DNA of 63,311 nt, from assembly GCF_000442255.1 (NCBI RefSeq), contig NZ_KE557289.1, forward strand, positions 1 through 63,311, given 5' to 3'. A program made the translations under genes and the position numbers. Positions 8,895 through 16,979 of the stretch are shown one piece after another (the stretch's first letter is position 1; each line of letters begins with the position of its first letter). The notes under the pieces were generated by a model, which was not told the origin of the DNA, did no database searches, and worked only from the letters and a program-made list of their open reading frames with translations. This stretch comes from Salipiger mucosus DSM 16094 (lineage in GTDB: Bacteria > Pseudomonadota > Alphaproteobacteria > Rhodobacterales > Rhodobacteraceae).

Positions 8895-9929
8895 ATGGCC
8901 CGCATCACGCTTCGCCAACTGCTCGACCACGCCGCCGACCACGGCTACGCCGTGCCCGCCTTCAACATCTCGAACATGGAGATGGGGCTGGCGATCATGA
9001 CCGCGGCGCGCGAGGCCGACGCGCCGGTGATCCTCGCGGCCTCGCGCGGGGCGCGGGCCTACGCGGGCGACAGGCTGCTGGCGCGGCTGATCGACGGGCT
9101 GGTCGAGACCTTCCCCGAGGTCCCGGTCTGCATGCACCTCGACCACGGCAACGCCCTCGCGACCTGCGCCACGGCGATCCAGCACGGGTTCACCAGCGTG
9201 ATGATGGACGGCTCGCTGCTGGCCGACGGCAAGACGCCGGCGGACTATGCCTACAACATGGACATCACCCGGCGCGTGACCGAGATGGCGCACGCCTGCG
9301 GCGTCTCGGTCGAGGGCGAGCTGGGCGTGCTGGGCTCGCTGGAAACCGGCATGGGCGATCAGGAGGACGGCCACGGCGCCACGGAAAAGCTCTCGGAAGA
9401 GCAGCTCCTGACCGATCCGGCCGAGGCCGAGCAGTTCGTCAAGGACACGGGCGTCGACGCGCTGGCGGTGGCGATGGGGACCTCGCACGGCGCCTACAAG
9501 TTCACCCGCCAGCCCGACGGCGAGATCCTCGCCATGAGCGTGATCGAGGAGATCAACCGCCGTCTGCCCGATACGCATCTCGTGATGCACGGGTCGAGCT
9601 CGGTGCCCGAGGACCTGCAGCAGGTCATTAACAGCTACGGCGGCGACATCCGCCCGACCTGGGGCGTGCCGGTGGACGAGATCCGGCGCGGCATCCGCTC
9701 GGGCGTGCGCAAGGTGAACATCGACACCGACAACCGCATGGCGATGACGGCGGGCGTGCGCCGGGTGCTGTCGGAGACGCCGGGCGAGTTCGACCCGCGC
9801 AAGTATCTCAAGGAGGGCAAGGCGCTGATGCAGGACCTCTGCAAGGCCCGCTTCGAGGCCTTCGGCACCGCCGGTCATGCCTCGCGGATCACCCCGCTGC
9901 CGCCCGAGGCGATGGCCGCCCGCTACTGA
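8895..9929 (+). CDS. fba: Class II fructose-bisphosphate aldolase (CbbA type)
   Basis: This 344-residue zinc aldolase closely resembles CbbA of Rhodobacter: [20 protein letters not shown] at the start, zinc ligands in HLDHGN (around residue 83), [32 protein letters not shown] and [17 protein letters not shown]. It joins DHAP with an aldehyde; with erythrose-4-phosphate the product is sedoheptulose-1,7-bisphosphate, a known side activity of Calvin-cycle aldolases. It is the last gene of eryH-eryI-fbp-fba and is followed by a terminator hairpin. Together with the neighbouring bisphosphatase and transketolase it gives the locus its own carbon-rearrangement set. Confidence 0.92.
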   Translation: MARITLRQLLDHAADHGYAVPAFNISNMEMGLAIMTAAREADAPVILAASRGARAYAGDRLLARLIDGLVETFPEVPVCMHLDHGNALATCATAIQHGFTSVMMDGSLLADGKTPADYAYNMDITRRVTEMAHACGVSVEGELGVLGSLETGMGDQEDGHGATEKLSEEQLLTDPAEAEQFVKDTGVDALAVAMGTSHGAYKFTRQPDGEILAMSVIEEINRRLPDTHLVMHGSSSVPEDLQQVINSYGGDIRPTWGVPVDEIRRGIRSGVRKVNIDTDNRMAMTAGVRRVLSETPGEFDPRKYLKEGKALMQDLCKARFEAFGTAGHASRITPLPPEAMAARY

Positions 9930-9953
9930 CCCCTCTCGCGGCAGGCACGGACA

Positions 9954-9980
9954 GGCGCGCTCCGCCCGGGCGCGCCTTTT
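9954..9980 (+). terminator. Rho-independent terminator of the eryH-fba operon
   Basis: GGCGCGC (9954-9960) pairs with GCGCGCC (9970-9976) over a nine-base loop and is followed by TTTT, 25 bases after the aldolase stop codon. Confidence 0.75.
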
Positions 9981-9984
9981 GCTG

Positions 9985-10440
9985 TCAGCCCCGGCGCTGT
10001 GCGTAGTCCGCCATCAGCTCGCCGAACCGCTCCATCGGCGGAAATTCCTCGAAACCGTGCGTGGCCCCGGTCTGCGCCCAGGGCAGCTTCGTCTTCGTCC
10101 AGGTCTCGATGAAGGGCGAGAACCACGAGAGATCGTCGAACATCGTCGGCCGGACATTCACCATCCCGTGCTCGGGCAGGCGGGTGAACATCCAGGTCAG
10201 GCACGCGGGACAGAAGCTGTGCTGCAGCTCTGGGTTGCGAAGGCCGCCCAGCACGGGCTCCCCCTGCAGCAGCTCGAACCCCTCGGCCTGCACCATCGCG
10301 GTCAGCGAAAAGGCACTCGACGACATGCGCTGGCATCCGGTGCAGTGGCAGGCGGCCGTCATCATCGGCGCTGCCGTGATCCGGAACCGGGTGGCCCCGC
10401 AGCGGCAGGTCCCTTCGAGCGGAAGCGCGATCTCGTCCAT
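9985..10440 (-). CDS. GFA/CENP-V domain protein (DUF636)
   Basis: This 151-residue protein has the zinc-binding GFA fold. CRCGATRFRI near the N-terminus is followed by CHCTGCQRMSSS with its Cys cluster (residues about 34-39), then HSFCPACLTWMFTRLPEHGM. The name-giving relatives were linked to glutathione-dependent formaldehyde activation, but most members have no proven reaction. The ATG at 10440 was chosen because the upstream extension is basic shadow sequence. It is convergent with the aldolase operon and lies downstream of the transporter operon, separated by a strong terminator, so it is probably an independent gene with no clear role in erythritol use. Confidence 0.82.
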   Translation of the reverse strand: MDEIALPLEGTCRCGATRFRITAAPMMTAACHCTGCQRMSSSAFSLTAMVQAEGFELLQGEPVLGGLRNPELQHSFCPACLTWMFTRLPEHGMVNVRPTMFDDLSWFSPFIETWTKTKLPWAQTGATHGFEEFPPMERFGELMADYAQRRG

Positions 10441-10524
10441 GTCCTCTCCTCTCCTCGCGGCCCGCCTCGGGCCCGCGCGCAGACTGCCCCGGACCGGCGC
10501 GGTCCTCAATCCGCTTCAGGCACG

Positions 10525-10550
10525 AAAAAGGGGGCCCGCAGGCCCCCTTT
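10525..10550 (-). terminator. Rho-independent terminator of the ery transporter operon
   Basis: A perfect 10-bp stem (AAAGGGGGCC / GGCCCCCTTT, four-base loop) is followed, in the leftward direction, by a run of T. It lies 22 bases past the eryG stop codon. Confidence 0.85.
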
Positions 10551-10571
10551 CCCCGTCCCGTTCCGCCGGAT

Positions 10572-11522
10572 TCAGGAGGATTGATCCAGGGTGAACGGGC
10601 CGGAGTAGGCGTCGACGTTGCTCGAGTCGATCAGCATGCAGTCGAAGAGCTGCTTCTCCTCGGCCACCTTCAGCTCGCCGTTGTTGATGAAGTGGTCGGC
10701 CTGCCGCACCGCTTCCTCGGCGAAGATCGCCACCGGCTGCAGCACGGTGTAGGTCAGCTCGCCGGCCTTGACCGCGTCGACCGCGTCGGGCGAGCCGTCG
10801 AAGCCGCCGACGACCATGCCCTCGAGCTTGCCCGCTTCCTTCAGCGCGGCGATCGCGCCGAGCGCCATCTCGTCGTTGCCCGAGATCACGCCCGAGATGT
10901 CGGGGTTCGCCTGCAGCATGGACTGCATCTTTGAATAGCCCTGCGTGCGGTCCCAGTTGGCCACTTCCTCGGCCTTCTCCACGAGGTCGGGATACTGCGA
11001 CAGCACCGTCTCGAAGCCGTTCGAGCGGGTCTGCGCGTTGTTGTCCGACGGCGCGCCGAAGAGTTCGACGTAGGAGGCCTCGTCGCCGATCGCCTCGACC
11101 CAGGCCATGGCGCCAAGCGCCGCGCCCTGCGCGTTGTTCGACACCAGCTGCGCCTTGGCGAGGCCCGACTGGTTGATCTCGGCGTTGACGATGAAGACCG
11201 GGATGCCGGCCTCGACGGCCTTCTTCACGGCACCGACCGAGCCGTCCGCGTTCGCCGGGTCGAGGATGATCGCCTTGGCCTGGTTGGTGATCGCGGTGTC
11301 GACGAGGTTGCTCTCGGTGTTGGTGTCGCCCTTGTGCGCGGTGACGTTGGCGTCGTAGCCCAGCTCCTCGGCGGTCGCCTTGGCGACCTCGCCCTCGGTG
11401 AACCAGTAGGGGTTCGAGGGGTCGTTGACGATGATCGAGATCAGCCCGTCGGCCATGGCGGCCTGCGCCATCAGCGGCAGGGTTGCGACGGTTGCGAGAA
11501 TGGTGCGCCTTGTGAAGTTCAT
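10572..11522 (-). CDS. eryG: Erythritol ABC transporter, substrate-binding protein
   Basis: This 316-residue periplasmic binding protein is of the ribose/CUT2 type. It has an N-terminal signal (MNFTRRTILATVATLPLMAQ, cleavage near AMA-DG), then ISIIVNDPSNPYWFTEGEVA, the hinge motif ITNQAKAIILDPAN, VSGNDEMALGAIAALKE and VVGGFDGSPDAVDA. It delivers a polyol or pentitol to the permease EryF. It is last in the operon DUF2291-eryE-eryF-eryG and is followed by a strong terminator. The gap of 93 bases to eryF is longer than between the other genes. Erythritol specificity is inferred from the surrounding catabolic genes. Confidence 0.87.
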   Translation of the reverse strand: MNFTRRTILATVATLPLMAQAAMADGLISIIVNDPSNPYWFTEGEVAKATAEELGYDANVTAHKGDTNTESNLVDTAITNQAKAIILDPANADGSVGAVKKAVEAGIPVFIVNAEINQSGLAKAQLVSNNAQGAALGAMAWVEAIGDEASYVELFGAPSDNNAQTRSNGFETVLSQYPDLVEKAEEVANWDRTQGYSKMQSMLQANPDISGVISGNDEMALGAIAALKEAGKLEGMVVGGFDGSPDAVDAVKAGELTYTVLQPVAIFAEEAVRQADHFINNGELKVAEEKQLFDCMLIDSSNVDAYSGPFTLDQSS

Positions 11523-11615
11523 CTTGGGTATCCTCCCGTTGGGATCTGGTATGTGCCGGTGGGACCCGGCGGCTTATTCGGGCGCGAGGCCTCCCTGCCT
11601 CGCGTCCGCGAATTC

Positions 11616-12650
11616 TCAGCGGCCGGAGCGGCCGTATTGCAGGCTGTTGAGCAGCACGGCGAGCACGATCACGGCGCCGGTGAAGACCGTCTGCCAGTAG
11701 GCCGAGACGCCGATGATCACGAGGCCGTCGCTCAGGAAGCCGATGACGAAGGCGCCCAGCATCGTGCCCAGGACGTTGCCGCGTCCGCCGGTCAGGGCCG
11801 CGCCGCCGATCACCACCGCCGCGATGGCGGTCAGCTCGTAGGTGGTGCCGGCCGTGGGCCCGGCCGAGGTCAGCTGCGAGCTCAGCACCAGCCCGGCGAT
11901 GGCGGCGCAGATGCCCGACAGCACGTAGACCGAGATCTTGACGCCGCGCGTCGGCACGCCCGAAAGCTCGGCGGCGCGCTCGTTCCCGCCCGAGGCATAG
12001 AGCCAGCGGCCAAAGGCGCTGCGGGCCAGCACGAGGCCCACCGCCAGCGCGACCAGCGCCAGCACGATCACACCGATCGGCACGCCCGCGATGCGGTTGA
12101 AGCCCAGCCAGTCGAAGCCGGTGTTCCCCAGCGCCGCGTCGCCGCCCAGGTTGTTGTAGGTCAGCCCGTTGGTCATCAGCAGCGCGACGCCGCGCGCCAC
12201 GTAGAGCATGCCCAGCGTCGCCACGAAGGCCGGGACGTTGAAGATCGCGATGAGCACGCCGTTGATCAGCCCCACGAAGGCGCCCAGCAGCACGGTCAGA
12301 ACCACCACCGCCCAGACCGGCGGGTAGAGCACCACGCCCGCGGCCGGGATCTCGACCCCCTGCATGAGGAAGCCCGCGACCACGCCCGACAGGCCCAGCG
12401 TCGAGCCGACCGACAGGTCGATGCCGCCGTTCAGGATCACCAGCAGCATGCCGATGGCCAGCAGGCCGAAGATCGCCACGTGGCTCGACATGATGAGGAA
12501 GTTGCCGAGGCTGAAGTAGACCGGCGACAGGATCGAGAAGACGACGATGATGGCCACGAGGGCAAAGAACGCGCGCCCCTCGAGAAGGATCTTGCCGATG
12601 TTCAGGCCCATGCCGCCCCCCGCGGGCTTGGAATTCGTGATGTCCGCCAT
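11616..12650 (-). CDS. eryF: Erythritol ABC transporter, permease
   Basis: The 344-residue inner-membrane protein belongs to the CUT2 (RbsC-like) permease family. About nine to ten hydrophobic segments are visible, with the family signatures GIDLSVGSTLGLSG (around residues 75-88), NVPAFVATLGMLYVARG and the C-terminal AAVVIGGAALTGGRGNVLGT. The start at 12650 has a GGAGG-type site; further upstream the frame is shadow of the ATPase gene. It lies 11 bases after the eryE stop codon. It should form the membrane channel with the single ATPase polypeptide EryE. Confidence 0.9.
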   Translation of the reverse strand: MADITNSKPAGGGMGLNIGKILLEGRAFFALVAIIVVFSILSPVYFSLGNFLIMSSHVAIFGLLAIGMLLVILNGGIDLSVGSTLGLSGVVAGFLMQGVEIPAAGVVLYPPVWAVVVLTVLLGAFVGLINGVLIAIFNVPAFVATLGMLYVARGVALLMTNGLTYNNLGGDAALGNTGFDWLGFNRIAGVPIGVIVLALVALAVGLVLARSAFGRWLYASGGNERAAELSGVPTRGVKISVYVLSGICAAIAGLVLSSQLTSAGPTAGTTYELTAIAAVVIGGAALTGGRGNVLGTMLGAFVIGFLSDGLVIIGVSAYWQTVFTGAVIVLAVLLNSLQYGRSGR

Positions 12651-12661
12651 GATGGCCTCCC

Positions 12662-14212
12662 TTAGTGGTGCACGGCTTCGCCAGAGGCGGCCATGATCTG
12701 TTCCTTGGTTGCGGTGTGATCGAACTCGGCCGATATGCGGCCCCGGTTCATGACGACGATCCGGTGCGCGATGCTCAGGCATTCGCCCACTTCCGATGTC
12801 GAGTAGAGCACCGCCAGGCCGCGCTCCTCCGCCGTGCGGGCCAGCAGCTTGAAGACCTCGGCCTTGGCGCCGACGTCGATGCCGCGCGACGGCTCGTCGA
12901 GGAGGATCACCTCGGGCCGGGTGGCCAGCATCTTGCCGATCACCACCTTCTGCTGGTTGCCGCCCGAGAGCGAGCCGATCATCGCGCCGCCGCCGTCGGT
13001 CTTGACGGTGACCTCGCGGATCGAGTCCTCGACCACCTTGCGCTCGGCCTTGCGGCTGGTGAAGAGCCCCCGGGTGAAGGCGGCGATGGAGGACAGCGAC
13101 AGGTTCTGGCCGACGGTCATGGTCTGCACCAGCCCGTCGCGCTGCCGGTCCTCGGGCACCAGCACGAGCCCGGCGTCGATGCGCTCGGCGATCGACAGGT
13201 GCGAGACGTCGCACCCGTGCAGCTTCACCGCGCCCTCGCGCGCCCGGATGCGGCCTGCGGCGCATTCCATCATCTCTGTGCGCCCGGCGCCCATCAGGCC
13301 GTAGATGCAGACGATCTCGCCGCAGCGGACACTGAGGTTCATGTGATCGACCACCAGCCCGTGACCCGAGGGATCGGGCACGCAGAGGTCCTCGATGATC
13401 AGCGCGGGCTCGCCCGTCCGGCTGGCGGGCGGCGAGCCGAGGTCGAAGCCCTCGCCGACCATGTTGCGCACGATCCACTCCAGGTCGATCTCGGCGCGCG
13501 GGGCATAGGCGGTCATCTCGCCGTCGCGCAGCACGACCGCGTGGTCGGTCACCTCAAGCGCCTCCTCGAGGTGGTGCGAGATGTAGACGATGCTGACGCC
13601 CTTGGCGGTCAGGTCGTTGATCACCTTGAAGAGCACCTCCACCTCCGAGGCGGAGAGCGCCGAGGTCGGCTCGTCCATGATAAGGATGCGGCTGCGGGCC
13701 TGCAGGGCGCGGGCGATCTCGACGATCTGCTGCTGCCCGAGGCGAAGCTCCTCGACCGGGGTGAGCGGGTCGATCTCCTCTTCCAGCTCTTCCATCAGGG
13801 CGCGGGTGACGCGCTCTTCCTCGGCGAAGTCGACGCCGCGCGGGGTGCGGATCTCGCGCCCCATGAAGATGTTGTCCCGCACGTTGAGGTTCGGGGCCAG
13901 CGCGAGCTCCTGGTGGATGATCGAGATGCCCTGCGCCAGCGCGTCGTTGGCGCCGTGAAAGCTCACCGGTTCGCCGTCGAGCAGGATCTGTCCCGAGGTC
14001 GGCGTGACGATGCCCGAGAGGATCTTCATCAGGGTCGACTTGCCTGCGCCGTTCTCGCCGAAGAGCGTGGTGACCTGGCCGCGGTGGATGTCGAAGTTCA
14101 CGCCCTTGAGCGCCTTCACGGCCCCGTAGTGCTTGGCCACGTGCCGCGCCGACATCACCACTTCGCCGGTGGCCTGCGCGGCCTCGGGACGGATGCTCTG
14201 CTGCACGGTCAT
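12662..14212 (-). CDS. eryE: Erythritol ABC transporter, double ATP-binding protein
   Basis: The 516-residue protein has two fused ATPase halves as in RbsA-type transporters. Half one: Walker A GENGAGKST, LGQQQIVEIARAL, Walker B ILIMDEPTSAL. Half two: the usual degenerate Walker A GLMGAGRTE, signature [12 protein letters not shown] and ILLDEPSRGIDVG. It powers uptake from the cytoplasmic face. The start codon overlaps the stop of the upstream DUF2291 gene (ATGA), so the two are coupled. Nothing looks damaged. Confidence 0.92.
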   Translation of the reverse strand: MTVQQSIRPEAAQATGEVVMSARHVAKHYGAVKALKGVNFDIHRGQVTTLFGENGAGKSTLMKILSGIVTPTSGQILLDGEPVSFHGANDALAQGISIIHQELALAPNLNVRDNIFMGREIRTPRGVDFAEEERVTRALMEELEEEIDPLTPVEELRLGQQQIVEIARALQARSRILIMDEPTSALSASEVEVLFKVINDLTAKGVSIVYISHHLEEALEVTDHAVVLRDGEMTAYAPRAEIDLEWIVRNMVGEGFDLGSPPASRTGEPALIIEDLCVPDPSGHGLVVDHMNLSVRCGEIVCIYGLMGAGRTEMMECAAGRIRAREGAVKLHGCDVSHLSIAERIDAGLVLVPEDRQRDGLVQTMTVGQNLSLSSIAAFTRGLFTSRKAERKVVEDSIREVTVKTDGGGAMIGSLSGGNQQKVVIGKMLATRPEVILLDEPSRGIDVGAKAEVFKLLARTAEERGLAVLYSTSEVGECLSIAHRIVVMNRGRISAEFDHTATKEQIMAASGEAVHH

Positions 14213-14850
14213 TGCACCTGCACCTCGACCGGGGTGATCAGCCACATCTTGGGATTGATCAGCTTGAAGACGCCGGTGACCGAGATCGTCTTGCCGGTCA
14301 GCGACGAGGTGTCGAGCCCCTCGAGAACCTCGGCCTTCATCGCGCGGTTGATGCCGGCGCCGGCGTCCTGGTACTCGATCTGGTTCTTGAAGTCGCCGAA
14401 GGCGATGTCGCCGGGCGCGTCGCGCAGGTCGGTGCCGTTGATCGCGGGGCCGGTCTGGACCCGGACGCGCACGTCCTCGACCCCGTCGACCTCGATGTCG
14501 TAGATGCCGGACTTGCCGTCGCCAACCGTACCGGAAACCCGTACGGGTAGTACAGGCATCGCGCCCCCGGTGCCGTATTGCGCGGCGGCGGCGGACTTGT
14601 CCTCGGCCAGCGCGGCGGCCAGCGTTTCGGCCTCGACGGCGCGCGCTTTCACGTCCTCGCGGATGCGGGGGAACTGCTCGGCGCCGAAGGCATCGGGCGA
14701 GAAGCCCGCGACGCGGGTGTCCTGGTCCGAGCCGATGGTGACGACCGTGGTGTCGAGCGCGATCGCGGCCAGGGTGCAGAAGGCCACCGCGCCGATGAGG
14801 ATGCCCCGTCTGCCGACACGCGGTTTGATGGAAATATCGGTGGCACTCAT
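14209..14850 (-). CDS. DUF2291 periplasmic/lipoprotein-type accessory protein
   Basis: This 213-residue protein has one N-terminal membrane anchor or signal (RRGILIGAVAFCTLAAIAL, about residues 14-32) and a soluble domain of the DUF2291 type. That domain includes DAFGAEQFPRIREDVKARAV and IAFGDFKNQIEYQDAGAGIN. Members of this family are found in operons of CUT2 sugar transporters in alphaproteobacteria, presumably helping the transporter at the outer face of the inner membrane; the mechanism is unknown. It is the first gene of the leftward transporter operon and overlaps eryE by four bases. Confidence 0.8.
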   Translation of the reverse strand: MSATDISIKPRVGRRGILIGAVAFCTLAAIALDTTVVTIGSDQDTRVAGFSPDAFGAEQFPRIREDVKARAVEAETLAAALAEDKSAAAAQYGTGGAMPVLPVRVSGTVGDGKSGIYDIEVDGVEDVRVRVQTGPAINGTDLRDAPGDIAFGDFKNQIEYQDAGAGINRAMKAEVLEGLDTSSLTGKTISVTGVFKLINPKMWLITPVEVQVQ

Positions 14851-15376
14851 GGCCTGTCGCTCCTCCCGTCGGGCCCCCGGACGGGGCCTGTTGATCCAAG
14901 GCGGGAGGTGCTGCCGCGGCGCCGCGTGACGTCGCCCCGCCCGATCTCCGGTGCCTTCGACAGCAGTTCTCCGTGGCCGCCTTGATGACGGCGTCCCGGT
15001 GCGTGTCGCGGCTGAGATCCGGCGTGGCCCATCCCTGCGCAGGCCGTCGTCCTCCCGTTTCGCAAGACGAATCGTGCTTCTGCCCGTTTCGCCTGCCACG
15101 TCCCGAAACCCCTTGATACGCCTGCCTTTTCCTCCGTCTGGCGGGCTGTGGGGTCCGGGTCGTGTCATCCACCTTAACTGAAAAAAATTACAACGAAAGT
15201 AAAAAAATACACTCGACATGTGATCGGGCTGGCGTATGCTTGGATCACGTCGCGGGCCGTCCGGCCCCGGCACGGACCGCATCGGCTGGAGGAGCCGCGG
15301 TCGCAAACCAAGGGAGGAGGTCGCATGGCACAAGCGCCTTGCGTGGCTCGCCATCTGCGCCCCGGAATGCCGCAGC
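14851..15376. promoter_or_regulatory. Divergent control region between transporter operon and eryABCD
   Basis: This 526-base gap separates the leftward transporter operon from rightward eryABCD. The stretch 15176-15215 is strikingly AT-rich compared with its surroundings and should hold the eryA promoter. GTGATC at 15220-15225 and GATCAC at 15243-15248 form an inverted pair related to the boxes at 6517-6593. A GGGAGGAGG ribosome-like site at 15312-15320 lies well upstream of the chosen eryA start, so an earlier start or leader peptide cannot be excluded. Confidence 0.45.
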
Positions 15377-16978
15377 ATGGCTGATCGCGACATCATCATC
15401 GGCATCGACGCGGGGACCTCGGTCATCAAGGCCGTGGCCTTCGACCTGAGCGGCCGCCAGATCGCCGCCGCGGCGGTGCCGAACCGCTACGACAGCGGCC
15501 CGAACGGCGCCGCGACACAGGACATGGACCGCACCTGGGCCGATTGCGCCCGCGCCCTGTGCGGCCTCGGCGCGGATGTCGAGGGGCTGGCCGCGCGCAC
15601 CGCCGCGCTGGCCGTGACGGGGCAGGGCGACGGCACCTGGCTGGTGGGGCAGGGCGACCGCCCGGTCGAGGATGCCTGGCTTTGGCTGGACGCCCGCGCG
15701 GCCGAGACCACCCGCAGGCTGGCCGCTCACCATCGCGACGCCGCGCGCTTCCGCGCGACGGGCACCGCGCTCAACACCTGCCAGCAGGGCGCGCAGATGG
15801 CGCACATGAGCCGCCACTGCCCCGAGCTTCTGGACCGCGCCGAGGTGGCGCTGCACTGCAAGGACTGGCTTTATCTCAACCTGACCGGCGTGCGCGCGAC
15901 CGACCCCTCCGAGGCCAGCTTCACCTTCGGCGACTTCCGCACACGCCAATATTCCGACCTGGTGATCGAGGCGCTCGAGCTGCGCGGCCGCAGCCACCTG
16001 CTGCCGCCGATCCTCGACGGCAGCCGCGAGACCCACCCGCTGAGCGCGGCGGCGTCCGAGGCGACCGGCCTGCGGGCCGGCACGCCGGTCAGCCTGGGCT
16101 ACGTGGACATGGTGATGACCGCGCTCGGGGCCGGGGTCCATACCGGCACGCCCGGCGCGGCCTGCTCGACCATCGGCTCGACCGGCGTGCACATGCGCGC
16201 GGTGCGCGACGACGCGGTCACGCTGAACGGCCGCTCGGGCTACGTGATCTGCCTGCCGGCCGAGAACATGGTGACGCAGGTGCAGACCAACATGGCCGCC
16301 ACGCTCAACATCGACTGGGCGCTGCGCGTCGCGGCCGACCTGATGAGCGAGACCGGCCACCCGCACGACTACGCCGATCTCGTGGCGCGGATCGACGGCT
16401 GGCTGGCGCGCTCCGAGCCGGGGCGGCTGCTCTACCAGCCCTACGTTTCCGAGGCGGGCGAGCGCGGCCCGATGGTCAACTCCAATGCCCGCGCGGGCTT
16501 TGTCGGCCTTTCGGCGGGGCACCGTTTCCCGGACATGATCCGCGCGGTGGTCGAGAGCCTCGGGATGGCGGCGCGCGACTGCTATGGCGCCATGGGCACG
16601 CTGCCGGCCGAGCTGCGCCTGACCGGCGGTGCGGCGCGCTCCGGCGCGCTGCGGCAGATCCTCGCGGCCTCCGTCGGCGCCCCGGTGCGGGTCTCGGCCC
16701 GCGAGGAGGCGGGCGCGGCGGGCTGCGCCATGATGGCCGCCGTCGCCATCGGCGCCTACCCGGACATCGAGAGCTGCGTGGCCGAATGGGTCTCGCCGCT
16801 GCTGGGCCCGGCCGAGGCCCCGGACCCGGCGCTCCAGGCCACCTATGCCGATCTCTACCCCGCCTTTGCCGCGGCGCGCGAGGCGCTCGAGCCGGTCTGG
16901 GACCGGCTGGCTGACCGGCGCGAGCGGCAGGCCACCCCCGACATCGACACGCCGCGAGCCGCACAAGGAGGATCGTGA
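15377..16978 (+). CDS. eryA: Erythritol kinase (FGGY family)
   Basis: The 533-residue kinase of the FGGY fold phosphorylates erythritol with ATP to give L-erythritol-4-phosphate, the first step of the pathway. Visible are the N-terminal phosphate loop IIGIDAGTSVIKAVAFDL (residues 7-24), the substrate region LALTGQGDGTW-like AVTGQGDGTWLV, STIGSTGVHMRA and the C-terminal LTGGAARSGALRQILA adenosine motif. The ATG at 15377 was chosen because family homology starts there; an in-frame extension to 15236 looks non-coding. Its TGA ends one base before the eryB ATG, so the genes form a tight operon. Length is close to the roughly 520 residues of Brucella EryA. Confidence 0.93.
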   Translation: MADRDIIIGIDAGTSVIKAVAFDLSGRQIAAAAVPNRYDSGPNGAATQDMDRTWADCARALCGLGADVEGLAARTAALAVTGQGDGTWLVGQGDRPVEDAWLWLDARAAETTRRLAAHHRDAARFRATGTALNTCQQGAQMAHMSRHCPELLDRAEVALHCKDWLYLNLTGVRATDPSEASFTFGDFRTRQYSDLVIEALELRGRSHLLPPILDGSRETHPLSAAASEATGLRAGTPVSLGYVDMVMTALGAGVHTGTPGAACSTIGSTGVHMRAVRDDAVTLNGRSGYVICLPAENMVTQVQTNMAATLNIDWALRVAADLMSETGHPHDYADLVARIDGWLARSEPGRLLYQPYVSEAGERGPMVNSNARAGFVGLSAGHRFPDMIRAVVESLGMAARDCYGAMGTLPAELRLTGGAARSGALRQILAASVGAPVRVSAREEAGAAGCAMMAAVAIGAYPDIESCVAEWVSPLLGPAEAPDPALQATYADLYPAFAAAREALEPVWDRLADRRERQATPDIDTPRAAQGGS

Positions 16979-16979
16979 C

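Noticed and set aside
7854-9878. Long leftward open frame of 674 codons antisense to the bisphosphatase and aldolase
   Set aside because: It mirrors strongly conserved rightward genes in high-GC DNA, is rich in R, G, H and V without any domain, and has no ribosome site.
11334-14503. Rightward frames of 443 and 612 codons opposite eryF and eryE
   Set aside because: They are His/Asp/Arg-rich antisense shadows of clear ABC transporter genes.
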